A program made the position numbers and the translations under genes. 55,206 nucleotides of DNA from Clostridia bacterium (lineage in GTDB: Bacteria; Bacillota; Clostridia; Christensenellales; CAG-314): NCBI GenBank assembly GCA_036654455.1, contig JAVVRZ010000003.1, positions 172,357 through 227,562 on the forward strand, written 5' to 3'. The notes below the pieces were generated by a model, which was not told the origin of the DNA, did no database searches, and worked only from the letters and a program-made list of their open reading frames with translations. Below are positions 1-8,161 of this stretch, in pieces (the stretch's first letter is position 1; each line of letters begins with the position of its first letter).

Positions 1-1
1 A

Positions 2-1048
2 ATAACATTTAGCTGGTTTATTGAAGAAGTATTTTCAAATCCAATTCTTTTAGTTACGGTGATTCTTACTTTGGGCGTAATATTTGTCAACGGTTGGACA
101 GACGCTCCTAACGCCATAGCTACCGTTGTAGCGACACGGTCAATGCGTCCTAAGCTTGCCGTATTGATGTCGGCAGTTTTCAACTTTTTTGGCGTATTTG
201 TAATGACGTTAATTAACGCTAAGGTGGCTATGACAATCAAAAATATGGTCAACTTTGGCGGTAACAGCGAAAACGCTATAATCGCTCTTTGCGCTGCTCT
301 TTGCGCAATAATTATTTGGGCGGTTGCCGCTTGGTGTTTTGGCATACCAACTAGCGAAAGTCACGCTCTAATCGCAGGATTAAGCGGTGCAGCTATTGCT
401 TTACAAAATGGTTTTTCGGGCATAAACGGCGCAGAGTGGATTAAAGTTATATATGGTTTACTTTTGTCTACCGTATTAGGTTTTGCAATGGGTTATGTCT
501 CGGCTAAGTCGACTGCGTTAGTTTGTCGTAATATGGACAGGCGTAAAACGGTCGGCTTTTTTAAAAATGCGCAAATTTTTGGTGGAGCTGCAATGTCATT
601 TATGCACGGAGCGCAAGACGGACAGAAATTTATGGGCGTGCTTATACTGGGCATAGTGTTAGTCAACGGCGGAGATTCGACTGCTAACATACAACTTCCT
701 ATTTGGATGATGTTGCTTTGCTCGATTGTAATGTCGGTAGGCACTTCTATTGGCGGTTACAAGATAATTAAGACAGTCGGTATGAATATGGTCAAATTAG
801 AAAAATATCAAGGATTTGCCGCCGATATGGCTGCGGCAAGTTGTCTACTGCTTTCGTCATTATTTGGTATTCCCGTATCTACTACGCATACTAAGACTAC
901 GGCGATTATGGGCGTAGGGGCGACTAAGAGATTGTCGGCTATTAACTTTGGCGTTGTTAAAGAAATGCTTTTTGCTTGGGTGTTGACTTTTCCCGGTTGC
1001 GGTATAATCGGGTTTTTAATAGCCAAATTATTTATTGTGATTTTTTAA
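2..1048 (+). CDS. pit: PiT-family inorganic phosphate transporter (5' end outside window)
   Basis: Low-affinity phosphate permease of the inner membrane, driven by a cation gradient (family knowledge). The reading frame is open from base 2, and its first residues (…NPILLVTVILTLGVIFVNG) are typical of the family just before the signature, so the true start lies upstream of the window and the GTG at 59 is not the start. The N-terminal signature GWTDAPNAIATVV and its C-terminal counterpart GIPVSTTHTKTTAIMGVG are both present, with about eight hydrophobic segments in between. It is followed after 12 bases by a DUF47 gene, a classic pairing. The family call is very secure; substrate is by homology only. 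Confidence 0.95.
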   Translation: MTFSWFIEEVFSNPILLVTVILTLGVIFVNGWTDAPNAIATVVATRSMRPKLAVLMSAVFNFFGVFVMTLINAKVAMTIKNMVNFGGNSENAIIALCAALCAIIIWAVAAWCFGIPTSESHALIAGLSGAAIALQNGFSGINGAEWIKVIYGLLLSTVLGFAMGYVSAKSTALVCRNMDRRKTVGFFKNAQIFGGAAMSFMHGAQDGQKFMGVLILGIVLVNGGDSTANIQLPIWMMLLCSIVMSVGTSIGGYKIIKTVGMNMVKLEKYQGFAADMAAASCLLLSSLFGIPVSTTHTKTTAIMGVGATKRLSAINFGVVKEMLFAWVLTFPGCGIIGFLIAKLFIVIF

Positions 1049-1060
1049 GGAGAATATATT

Positions 1061-1684
1061 ATGTCAAAAAGTAGAGATAGTTTTTATTTTAATAATTTTG
1101 TTGAGTGTTGTGACATTGCGCTTGAAGCTAGTAGCAAACTTAAAGAAGTGTTGCTTGCTTGCGGTTTAGATATATTGCCCGAGCAACTCGAACAAATTCA
1201 CGCAATCGAACATCGAGGCGATATTAAGCACCACGAACTTATCGCTCAAATAGCTAAGGACTTTATCACCCCGCTAGAAAGGGAAGACATTATTGATTTA
1301 AGCAACCACATTGACGACGTTACCGACAGTATCGAAGACATTATTATCAACATTTATCTTAACAACGAAACAAAAGTTAGAGAAGACAGTCACGCTTTTG
1401 CCGACATAGTTATTAGATGTTGTACGGCGGTAAAAGAGTTGTTAATCGAATTTCCCAACTATCGCAAATCAAAAATTCTCAATGGTATGATTGCAAATAT
1501 TCACCATATCGAAGAAGAAGGCGACGCAATGTTCTTAAAGTCAATGAAAGAGTTGCACACTACCATTACTCGCCCTTTAACAGTAATTGCGTGGAGAGAA
1601 ATTTACGGTTATTTTGAAAAATGTTGCGACACTTGCGCAGACGTAGCCGACATAGTCGAGCGTATAGCCATAGGCAATATTTAA
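1061..1684 (+). CDS. DUF47 / PhoU-like accessory protein of PiT transporter
   Basis: A 207-residue, mostly helical, soluble protein of the DUF47 (UPF0111, PhoU-like) family. These proteins are usually encoded next to PiT transporters and are thought to modulate phosphate uptake. Visible hallmarks are the acidic helical segments HAIEHRGDIKHHEL, TPLEREDIIDLSNHIDDVTDSIED and IHHIEEEGDAMF, carrying the E/D-rich metal-binding pattern of PhoU-type bundles. The start is supported by AAGGAG at 1047-1052. It is co-transcribed with the upstream transporter and followed by a strong terminator at 1706-1740. Length is normal for the family. Confidence 0.9.
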   Translation: MSKSRDSFYFNNFVECCDIALEASSKLKEVLLACGLDILPEQLEQIHAIEHRGDIKHHELIAQIAKDFITPLEREDIIDLSNHIDDVTDSIEDIIINIYLNNETKVREDSHAFADIVIRCCTAVKELLIEFPNYRKSKILNGMIANIHHIEEEGDAMFLKSMKELHTTITRPLTVIAWREIYGYFEKCCDTCADVADIVERIAIGNI

Positions 1685-1705
1685 TAAATTATTTAGTTTA
1701 ACGTT

Positions 1706-1741
1706 TAGCTAGCATAGTCAAATATGCTAGCTATTTTATTT
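1706..1741 (+). terminator. Intrinsic terminator after pit/DUF47
   Basis: Perfect 11-bp inverted repeat TAGCTAGCATA (1706-1716) and TATGCTAGCTA (1723-1733) with a 6-base loop, followed by TTTTATTTT. It ends the phosphate transporter operon. Confidence 0.85.
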
Positions 1742-1853
1742 TAAGCCGTTAGTTTTAAGCAATAAAAATATTTAATGTAACTGTAAGCACTTTTTCTAAC
1801 TAAGTTAAATAAATAGTCGCAATAATTTTTCTGGTCAATCGGCTCGGCGTTTG
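1742..1853. other. Intergenic spacer before the purine promoter
   Basis: AT-rich sequence between the phosphate operon terminator and the purine promoter. I see no open reading frame, repeat or RNA motif in it; an operator for a purine regulator could sit here but no recognisable site was found. Confidence 0.5.
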
Positions 1854-1882
1854 TTGACATTATTATTAAATTTTGATATAAT
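1854..1882 (+). promoter_or_regulatory. Sigma-A type promoter of the purine operon
   Basis: Perfect -35 box TTGACA at 1854-1859 and perfect -10 box TATAAT at 1877-1882, separated by 17 bases. The predicted transcript starts near 1889, which places the folded leader at 1903-1999 entirely within the RNA. Confidence 0.9.
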
Positions 1883-1888
1883 TTTTTT

Positions 1889-1964
1889 AGGTATTTATTT
1901 TTGATGGCTTATAACGACTTATAATAATAAGAGTTATTCTACTGGGACAATTCTTCAAGCCATC
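1889..1964 (+). ncRNA. Structured purE leader, candidate unclassified riboswitch
   Basis: The untranslated leader holds a perfect 8-bp closing stem, GATGGCTT (1903-1910) with AAGCCATC (1957-1964). Inside it is a hairpin AUAAC-GA-CUUAU-AAUA-AUAAG-A-GUUAU and then UUCUACUGGGAC. The segments UAUAA after the closing stem and UUCUAC after the inner hairpin resemble the J1/2 and J2/3 core of purine riboswitches. However, the canonical P3 stem, the kissing loops and the ACU before the closing stem are missing. The following TGGGCA recalls the 3' end of ZTP riboswitches, but the 5' ZTP core is absent. The class is therefore unassigned. It lies directly ahead of a terminator and the purine genes, so a purine-related ligand or protein is the natural guess. 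Confidence 0.5.
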
Positions 1965-1965
1965 T

Positions 1966-2000
1966 GGGCAGTCCGTTTGTTTGGACAAGCCCCTTTTTAT
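1966..2000 (+). terminator. Attenuator terminator in the purE leader
   Basis: GGGC-AG-TCC pairs with GGA-CAA-GCCC (arms 1966-1974 and 1983-1992), followed by CTTTTTATTT, all upstream of purE. It follows the closing stem of the leader without a gap. The 5' arm GGCTT of the leader could instead pair with AAGCC in the terminator's 3' arm, giving an antiterminator. That predicts an OFF switch when the leader stem is stabilised (inference). Confidence 0.75.
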
Positions 2001-2030
2001 TTGCAAATACTATTTTTAAGGAGATAATAT

Positions 2031-2513
2031 ATGAAGGTAGCCATAGTTATGGGTAGCGACAGCGACTTACCTATTATGCAAAAGTCTGCGGAAATTTTAA
2101 AACAATTTGGCGTGCAATATAGTATGCGCATCTATTCTGCGCATCGTACCCCCGACGAAGCAAGACAGTTTGCTCAATCTGCTCGTCAAGAGGGCTATGG
2201 GGTAATAATCGCAGGCGCAGGCAAGGCGGCGCACCTTGCGGGGGCGCTTGCTAGCCAAACTATACTTCCCATTATAGGCATACCTATTAAGGCATCAACT
2301 CTCGACGGCGTAGATGCCCTTTTTTCTACCGTAATGATGCCTAGCGGAGTGCCAGTTGCGACAGTCGCTATTGACGGAGCGGTAAATGCGGCGTTACTTG
2401 CCATACAAATTCTCGCCCTAAGCGACACAGCGCTTGCCGACAAATTATTAGCCTACAAGGAAGAGGCAAGGCAAGCTGTTATAGCTAAAAACAATCAACT
2501 AAATAACTTGTAA
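2031..2513 (+). CDS. purE: 5-(carboxyamino)imidazole ribonucleotide mutase / AIR carboxylase PurE
   Basis: Catalyses formation of CAIR (4-carboxy-5-aminoimidazole ribonucleotide) in de novo purine synthesis. It shows MGSDSDLP near the N-terminus, YSAHRTPDEA, the nucleotide-binding loop IIAGAGKAAHLAG and MMPSGVPVATVAID, as in class I enzymes; 160 residues is the normal length. No purK is present nearby, so either N5-CAIR synthetase is encoded elsewhere or the enzyme carboxylates AIR directly. The start is supported by AAGGAG about 7 bases upstream. It is the first gene of a nine-gene purine operon behind an attenuated leader. Confidence 0.96.
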   Translation: MKVAIVMGSDSDLPIMQKSAEILKQFGVQYSMRIYSAHRTPDEARQFAQSARQEGYGVIIAGAGKAAHLAGALASQTILPIIGIPIKASTLDGVDALFSTVMMPSGVPVATVAIDGAVNAALLAIQILALSDTALADKLLAYKEEARQAVIAKNNQLNNL

Positions 2514-2544
2514 TTTTAATTTTATAATATAAGGAGATTAACTT

Positions 2545-3234
2545 ATGCAACGCACATTAGTTTACAAAGGAAAAACCAAAGATGTTTACGCTCTTGATAA
2601 CGGAAACTATCAACTTCTATTTAAAGACGACGTGACAGGGGCAGACGGCGTGTTCGACCCCGGCGCAAATACAGTAGGACTAAGTATTGCAGGGGTAGGC
2701 AATGTAAATTTAAGAATGTCAGTCTTTTATTTTGAGAAACTTAAAGAGTTAGGCATTTCTACTCATTATATTTCAGCCGACATTGCAAATAATACTATGC
2801 AAGTAATCCCCGCAAGGCCTTTTGGCAAAGGGCTTGAAGTTATTTGCCGACTTAGAGCTGTTGGTAGTTTTTTCCGTAGATATAGCGATTATGTAAAATA
2901 TGGGGCAAAGTTACCTTATTACGTAGAAACGACTTTTAAAAACGACGAGCTAAACGACCCTCTTGTAACCAAAGACGGTTTGATAGTTCTCAATGTCTTA
3001 ACCGCTACTCAATACGACGATATAGTTAGCAAAACTCAACAAATTACCAAGGTTGTAGAGCACGAGCTTAAACAAAAAGGGCTAGACCTATACGACATTA
3101 AATTTGAGTTTGGGTTTGACGGCGACCAAGTTATATTGATTGACGAAATAGCTTCCGGCAATATGAGGGTATATAAGGGCGACAAGTATATCGAACCGCT
3201 CGAATTATCCAAACTGTTTTTTGAGGAAAAATAA
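2545..3234 (+). CDS. purC: SAICAR synthetase PurC
   Basis: Phosphoribosylaminoimidazole-succinocarboxamide synthase: ATP-dependent condensation of CAIR with aspartate. Family features visible are the N-terminal [11 protein letters not shown], the substrate region [15 protein letters not shown], and the metal/nucleotide segment [19 protein letters not shown]. At 229 residues it is of the short bacterial type. The ribosome binding site AAGGAG precedes the ATG, and the stop codon overlaps the purF start (TAATG at 3232-3236), implying translational coupling. purB, needed for the next step, is not in this window. Confidence 0.96.
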   Translation: MQRTLVYKGKTKDVYALDNGNYQLLFKDDVTGADGVFDPGANTVGLSIAGVGNVNLRMSVFYFEKLKELGISTHYISADIANNTMQVIPARPFGKGLEVICRLRAVGSFFRRYSDYVKYGAKLPYYVETTFKNDELNDPLVTKDGLIVLNVLTATQYDDIVSKTQQITKVVEHELKQKGLDLYDIKFEFGFDGDQVILIDEIASGNMRVYKGDKYIEPLELSKLFFEEK

Positions 3235-4622
3235 TGAGAGAAATTAATGAAGAATGCGGACTTTTTGGCGTAATAGGCAATATCTACGGGGGAGTAGCTA
3301 GCGCAACTTACTACGGACTTTACGCCTTGCAACATCGTGGGCAGGAGAGCAGTGGAATTGTTGTCAACGACGGCGGAGTCTTTCGTTCATATAAAGATTT
3401 AGGGTTAGTCAACGATGTCTTTAACAAGGACAACCTAGCTAGTTTAGGCGAAGGTATAATGGCAATCGGTCACGTTCGTTACGGCACAGGCGACAATCAA
3501 CGACTAGACGCTCAACCTATCGTAGTCAATCATATTATGGGCAATATGGCAATTTGCCACAATGGCAATATAACTAATTCCGCCGAACTTAAAAATGAGC
3601 TTGAACATTGCGGTATGATTTTTCACACCACTTCAAACACCGAACTCATAGCGTATATGATTATTAGAGAGCGGTTAACAACTTCTACAATCGAACAAGC
3701 CATAAGCAAGGCTATGAATAAGATTAAAGGCGCTTATTCGCTAGTAATTATGACCAATAACAAATTAATAGCGATTCGTGACGAATACGGGTTTAGACCG
3801 CTTTGTTTTGGCAAGATAAAAGATGGCACTTATGTAATAGCAAGCGAGAGTTGCGCTCTTGACGCAGTAGGCGCAAAATTTGTTAGAGATGTCGAACCCG
3901 GCGAAATAGTAGTTTTTAGCGCAGACTTAGTCACGTGTGATACAACGCATTGTAACAAGCAACCGATGTCGTTATGCGTGTTTGAATATGTTTATTTTGC
4001 TAGACCCGACTCTATTATAGATGGTTGTTCGGTTCAACGTGCTCGTATGAAGGCTGGACAATTTTTAGCCCAAGAACACCCCGTAGACGCCGACGTAGTA
4101 ATTGCAGTACCCGATTCCGGCATTGACGCCGCCGTAGGCTATGCAAAAGAATCCGGCATACCTTACGGAGTCGGGTTGATTAAAAATAGATATATCGGCA
4201 GGACTTTTATCGACCCGGGTCAAAAGAAACGTGAGGAGCGTGTTCGCATTAAATTAAACCCTATTAGCGAAACAGTCTCGGGCAAGAGAATTATACTAAT
4301 AGACGACTCAATAGTGCGAGGCACTACTTGCGAAAGAATAGTAAAGTTACTTAAAAGCGCAGGCGCAAAAGAAATTCACATGCGTGTTTCAGCTCCGCCT
4401 TATGTCAACCCTTGTTACTATGGCACAGACATTAAGTCAAGGGACGTGCTAATCTCTTGCAAATATTCGCCCGAACAAATAGCCTCTCGCATTGGAGTAG
4501 ATAGTTTAGGCTTTTTATCAATAGAACACGCAAAACAAATTACAGGTTGCGCAAATAAGGGGTATTGCACGGCTTGTTTTGACGGAATTTACCCAACATT
4601 TATTAGCGAGGAGAACAAATGA
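3234..4622 (+). CDS. purF: Amidophosphoribosyltransferase PurF (Fe-S type)
   Basis: First committed enzyme of purine synthesis: transfers the glutamine amide to PRPP. It starts [13 protein letters not shown], so a seven-residue propeptide would be removed to expose the catalytic N-terminal Cys8, as in the Bacillus-type enzyme. The glutaminase domain shows HRGQESSG and GHVRYGTG. The phosphoribosyltransferase domain shows [15 protein letters not shown] and the PRPP loop [11 protein letters not shown] near residues 354-364. Candidate cysteines for a 4Fe-4S cluster are present, including the C-terminal [11 protein letters not shown]. The start overlaps the purC stop and the end overlaps the purM start (ATGA). 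Allosteric control by purine nucleotides is expected for the family. Confidence 0.96.
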   Translation: MREINEECGLFGVIGNIYGGVASATYYGLYALQHRGQESSGIVVNDGGVFRSYKDLGLVNDVFNKDNLASLGEGIMAIGHVRYGTGDNQRLDAQPIVVNHIMGNMAICHNGNITNSAELKNELEHCGMIFHTTSNTELIAYMIIRERLTTSTIEQAISKAMNKIKGAYSLVIMTNNKLIAIRDEYGFRPLCFGKIKDGTYVIASESCALDAVGAKFVRDVEPGEIVVFSADLVTCDTTHCNKQPMSLCVFEYVYFARPDSIIDGCSVQRARMKAGQFLAQEHPVDADVVIAVPDSGIDAAVGYAKESGIPYGVGLIKNRYIGRTFIDPGQKKREERVRIKLNPISETVSGKRIILIDDSIVRGTTCERIVKLLKSAGAKEIHMRVSAPPYVNPCYYGTDIKSRDVLISCKYSPEQIASRIGVDSLGFLSIEHAKQITGCANKGYCTACFDGIYPTFISEENK

Positions 4623-5662
4623 AATCTCAAAGTGAAAGTTATAAACAGTCTGGCGTAGATATAACCGCAGGTTATAAGGCAGTAGAACTTATGAAAAAAC
4701 ATATTGCAAGAACGCTTACTTCGGGAGCAATAGGGGCAATAGGCGGTTTTGGCGGTTTGTTTGAGTTAGATTTAACAGGAATTACTAAGCCGGTATTAGT
4801 CTCCGGCACAGACGGCGTCGGCACAAAATTAAAGTTAGCTTTTTTGCTGGACAAACACGACACAATCGGTATCGATTGCGTAGCTATGTGTGTTAACGAT
4901 ATTATTTGTTCGGGAGCAAAACCGCTATTCTTTTTAGATTATATAGCGCTAGGTAAAAATATTCCTCAAAAAGTCGCAAATATTGTTAAAGGCGTAGCCG
5001 ATGGTTGCGTAATGTCGGCTTGTTCTTTAATCGGCGGTGAAACAGCCGAAATGCCCGGCTTTTACCCGATAGACGAATACGACCTTGCGGGTTTTGCCGT
5101 TGGCGTAGTAGACAAAGATAGAATTGTTGACAATAACGCAATTAAAGAGGGCGATAGCATTATAGCCCTTGCGTCTTCGGGCGTTCACTCTAACGGTTTT
5201 TCGCTAGTAAGAAAAGTCTTAGATATAAATAACATTGACCTAAACAAGCCCTTAGACGAACTTGGCGGAAGAAACTTAGGCGAAACTTTACTTTTTCCCA
5301 CACGAATTTATGTTAAGTCCGTACTAGATTTGATGAGCAAGGTTAAGGTTTTAGGCGTATCGCATATTACAGGCGGAGGCTTTTTCGAGAATATTCCACG
5401 AGCAATTCCGCAAGGTTTATGCGCAAACGTCGCACTTTCTAGGGTCAAAGTGTTACCTATATTTAACTACATTCAAAAAGTCGGCAATATTCCTCTAAGG
5501 GATATGTTTAACACTTTTAATATGGGCGTAGGTATGTGCGTTATTGTTTCTAAACAGGATACTGATAAGGCGCTTGAAATTTTAACGGCTAACGGCGAAC
5601 AACCCTATGTAATAGGCGATATTATTAAAAATAAAGATAAAATTATCATTGAGGGATTATAA
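4619..5662 (+). CDS. purM: Phosphoribosylformylglycinamidine cyclo-ligase PurM (AIR synthetase)
   Basis: ATP-dependent cyclisation of FGAM to AIR. The 347-residue length and motifs are standard: [16 protein letters not shown] at the N-terminus, [37 protein letters not shown] and [14 protein letters not shown]. The ATG overlaps the purF stop by four bases (ATGA), which together with the tight downstream spacing supports one operon with coupled translation. Confidence 0.97.
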   Translation: MKSQSESYKQSGVDITAGYKAVELMKKHIARTLTSGAIGAIGGFGGLFELDLTGITKPVLVSGTDGVGTKLKLAFLLDKHDTIGIDCVAMCVNDIICSGAKPLFFLDYIALGKNIPQKVANIVKGVADGCVMSACSLIGGETAEMPGFYPIDEYDLAGFAVGVVDKDRIVDNNAIKEGDSIIALASSGVHSNGFSLVRKVLDINNIDLNKPLDELGGRNLGETLLFPTRIYVKSVLDLMSKVKVLGVSHITGGGFFENIPRAIPQGLCANVALSRVKVLPIFNYIQKVGNIPLRDMFNTFNMGVGMCVIVSKQDTDKALEILTANGEQPYVIGDIIKNKDKIIIEGL

Positions 5663-5663
5663 A

Positions 5664-6257
5664 ATGATAAATATTGCCGTATTAGTTTCGGGCGGAGGCA
5701 CTAATTTACAAGCATTAATAGACGCTACCAAAAGCGGAATAATTTCTAGCGGAAAAATTCGTCTAGTAATTTCTAGCAGTTCAAATGCTTACGCTTTAAC
5801 TCGTGCTAAAAACGCCAATATAGATACGGCGGTTGTGCGCTATAAGTCGGCAAATGTCGAACAAGATATTTTAAAGTTGTTACAAGAATATAGTATTGAC
5901 CTAATCGTGCTTGCAGGCTTTATTCATATTTTAAGCGCAGACTTTGTATCTCGTTACCCAAAAAGAATTATTAATATCCACCCTTCGTTAATACCTAAGT
6001 TTTGTGGCGACGGATTTTATGGGCTTAGAGTTCACCAAGCCGTACTAGATAATCACGAGGAATTTAGCGGGGCGACCGTACACTATGTCAATCAAATAAC
6101 TGACGGCGGTGAAATTATTATGAGCAAGATTGTTCCCGTTTGTGTAAACGATACGGCGGAAATTCTTCAACAACGTATAATGGAGCAAGCTGAGTGGATA
6201 ATTCTGCCCGAAGCTACCGAACAAGTTTGCAAACTTTTACTAAATAAAGGAGAATAA
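5664..6257 (+). CDS. purN: Phosphoribosylglycinamide formyltransferase PurN
   Basis: Formyl-tetrahydrofolate-dependent GAR transformylase. The N-terminal VLVSGGGTNLQALIDA, the catalytic INIHPSLIPKFCGDGFYG region and GATVHYVNQITDGGEIIMSK are visible. I place the start at ATG 5664, two bases after the purM stop, because GAGGGA at 5651-5656 is well spaced and the upstream in-frame TTG at 5649 would lie inside the ribosome binding site. That gives 197 residues, the usual family length. Confidence 0.95.
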   Translation: MINIAVLVSGGGTNLQALIDATKSGIISSGKIRLVISSSSNAYALTRAKNANIDTAVVRYKSANVEQDILKLLQEYSIDLIVLAGFIHILSADFVSRYPKRIINIHPSLIPKFCGDGFYGLRVHQAVLDNHEEFSGATVHYVNQITDGGEIIMSKIVPVCVNDTAEILQQRIMEQAEWIILPEATEQVCKLLLNKGE

Positions 6258-6258
6258 T

Positions 6259-6975
6259 TTGACTTTTTTATCATTAGCGGAACATTTAAAGACAAATTCT
6301 TATTTTGGGCGAGGAATAGTTTTAGGCAAATCGCCTAGCGGTAAATACGCTTGCCTAGCTTACTTTATTATGGGGCGTAGCTTAAACAGTCGCAATAGAA
6401 TTTTTGTCAAATCAAACGAGGGCGTATCTATCTTGCCGTTTGACCCTACCAAAGTTACCGACCCTAGCTTAATTGTTTATTCGCCTTTAATCAAATGCGG
6501 AAATTCAATAGTGTTGACTAACGGCAATCAAACTCAAACAATAGTAGACGCTATCTTAGAAAAAAAACCCGACGCCTTTGTAATCGCTCTTAATTCTCGT
6601 AGTTTTGAGCCGGATAGTCCCAATTTTACCCCGAGAATAAGCGGTATTGTCAACTTAGCAAACGGTGATTTTGATTACCGTTTAAGCATACTTAAATGTG
6701 GCGACAAACAGTTGCAAACTTGCGACAGATATTTCTTCGACTACAAACCGGTTTGCGGAAAAGGTCACTTTATACATACATATAGTGGCGACGGCAATCC
6801 TTTGCCAAGCTTTGAAGGCGAGCCTACGGCGATACAAATTGAAGAAGATATCGACGAATTTACCAATAAAATATGGGATAGTTTAGACAAAGACAACAAA
6901 ATATCGCTACTTACAATGTACGTAGATATTTCAACTAAACAAAGTTTTGAAAGGATAATCAACAAGAATTTATGA
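6259..6975 (+). CDS. purO: IMP cyclohydrolase, PurO-like stand-alone enzyme
   Basis: Last step of IMP synthesis: ring closure of FAICAR. The protein (238 residues) belongs to the PurO-type IMP cyclohydrolase family, first known from archaea, rather than the MGS-like domain of bifunctional PurH. Telltale segments are YFGRGIVLGKSPSGKYACLAYFI… with MGRSLNSRNRIF, and YSGDGNPLPSFEGEP near residues 174-188. It starts at TTG with AAGGAG seven bases upstream. It lies immediately before a transformylase-only PurH, so the two halves of the usual bifunctional enzyme are supplied by separate adjacent genes. A four-base ATGA overlap couples it to the next gene. Confidence 0.88.
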   Translation: MTFLSLAEHLKTNSYFGRGIVLGKSPSGKYACLAYFIMGRSLNSRNRIFVKSNEGVSILPFDPTKVTDPSLIVYSPLIKCGNSIVLTNGNQTQTIVDAILEKKPDAFVIALNSRSFEPDSPNFTPRISGIVNLANGDFDYRLSILKCGDKQLQTCDRYFFDYKPVCGKGHFIHTYSGDGNPLPSFEGEPTAIQIEEDIDEFTNKIWDSLDKDNKISLLTMYVDISTKQSFERIINKNL

Positions 6976-8153
6976 AAGAATTTCAATTAAAGTATGGTTG
7001 TAACCCAAACCAGACCCAAGCCAGAATTTTTAGCCAAGACGGCGAATTGCCCCTAAGCGTTCTCGGTGGCAGACCTGGCTATATCAATTTTTTAGACGCT
7101 CTTAACGCTTATCAGCTAGTAAAAGAGCTTAGCCTTGCAACCACGCTACCTTGCGCTACTTCATTTAAACACGTTTCGCCTACGTCTGCGTCGGTCGGCA
7201 AAATTTTAAGTCTTAATCAAAAGAAGGCTTGTTTTGTTGACGACATAGCCGAGCTTGATTCGTCTTTAATTGCTTGCGCTTATGCAAGGGCGAGAGGGGC
7301 GGATAGAATGTCGTCCTTTGGCGATTTTATAGCTCTTTCAACTCAATGCGACTCGGTAACCGCAAGATTAATTTCTCGTGAAGTTTCGGACGGTATAATC
7401 GCTCCGTCATATTCGCAAGAAGCCTTAAAGATACTTAAAGCTAAGCGTAACGGAACATATAATATTATTCAAATTGATTCTAGCTACATTCCTAACCCGA
7501 TTGAACGCAAACAAGTTTATGGTATTACTTTCGAACAATCTCGCAACAACTGCGTTATAGATAGGTCAGTACTTACTAATATAGTAACGTCTAATAAGGC
7601 TTTACCCGATTTTGCGCAAATTGACCTATTAGTTTCTTTAATTACTCTTAAATATACTCAATCTAATTCGGTTTGTTTTGCTTACGACGGACAAGCAATA
7701 GGCGTAGGCGCAGGACAACAATCTCGAATACATTGTACTAGACTTGCAGGTTCTAAGGCAGATTTATGGCAACTTCGTCAGCATCAAAAAACACTTGACT
7801 TAGACTTTTTAAAGGGAATTTCTCGTGCCGACAAGAATAACATAATCGATATTTATCTTTCGCAAGAACATCAAGCCGTTACGGGTAAAAATAACTTTCA
7901 CAAGTATTTTGCAACTCGACCCGATGTGTTTACCAAAAGTCAACAGAAAGAATTTCTCTCGACTATCACTAACGTAAGTTTGGGTAGCGACGCTTTCTTT
8001 CCCTTTGGCGACAATATCGAGCGGGCAAAACTTAGTGGCGTTAGTTTTGTTGCTCAGCCCGGCGGTTCGGTCAAAGACGATAATGTGATTGCAATTTGCG
8101 ACAAATACAATATGGTTATGGCGTTTACCGGTTTAAGGCTATTTCACCACTAG
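6972..8153 (+). CDS. purH: AICAR formyltransferase, PurH C-terminal domain only
   Basis: Formylates AICAR with 10-formyl-tetrahydrofolate. At 393 residues it has only the transformylase half of PurH: there is no N-terminal IMP-cyclohydrolase domain. It starts directly with MKEFQLKYGCNPNQTQARIF, equivalent to the first transformylase residues. The catalytic Lys-His is visible in ATSFKHVSPTSASVG, and late motifs DAFFPFGDNIERA and VAQPGGSVKDD are intact. The missing cyclohydrolase is supplied by the preceding PurO-like gene. The purD start follows after eight bases. Confidence 0.92.
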   Translation: MKEFQLKYGCNPNQTQARIFSQDGELPLSVLGGRPGYINFLDALNAYQLVKELSLATTLPCATSFKHVSPTSASVGKILSLNQKKACFVDDIAELDSSLIACAYARARGADRMSSFGDFIALSTQCDSVTARLISREVSDGIIAPSYSQEALKILKAKRNGTYNIIQIDSSYIPNPIERKQVYGITFEQSRNNCVIDRSVLTNIVTSNKALPDFAQIDLLVSLITLKYTQSNSVCFAYDGQAIGVGAGQQSRIHCTRLAGSKADLWQLRQHQKTLDLDFLKGISRADKNNIIDIYLSQEHQAVTGKNNFHKYFATRPDVFTKSQQKEFLSTITNVSLGSDAFFPFGDNIERAKLSGVSFVAQPGGSVKDDNVIAICDKYNMVMAFTGLRLFHH

Positions 8154-8161
8154 GAGTAGAT

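Noticed and set aside
1903..1970. ZTP (pfl) riboswitch upstream of purE, suggested by CCATCTGGGCA before the terminator
   Set aside because: The 5' ZTP core (GUGAC…GGCG with a P1 stem and a GGGGAG loop) is not present and no pairing partner for a P1 stem is found; only the TGGGCA at the terminator base matches, which can occur by chance.
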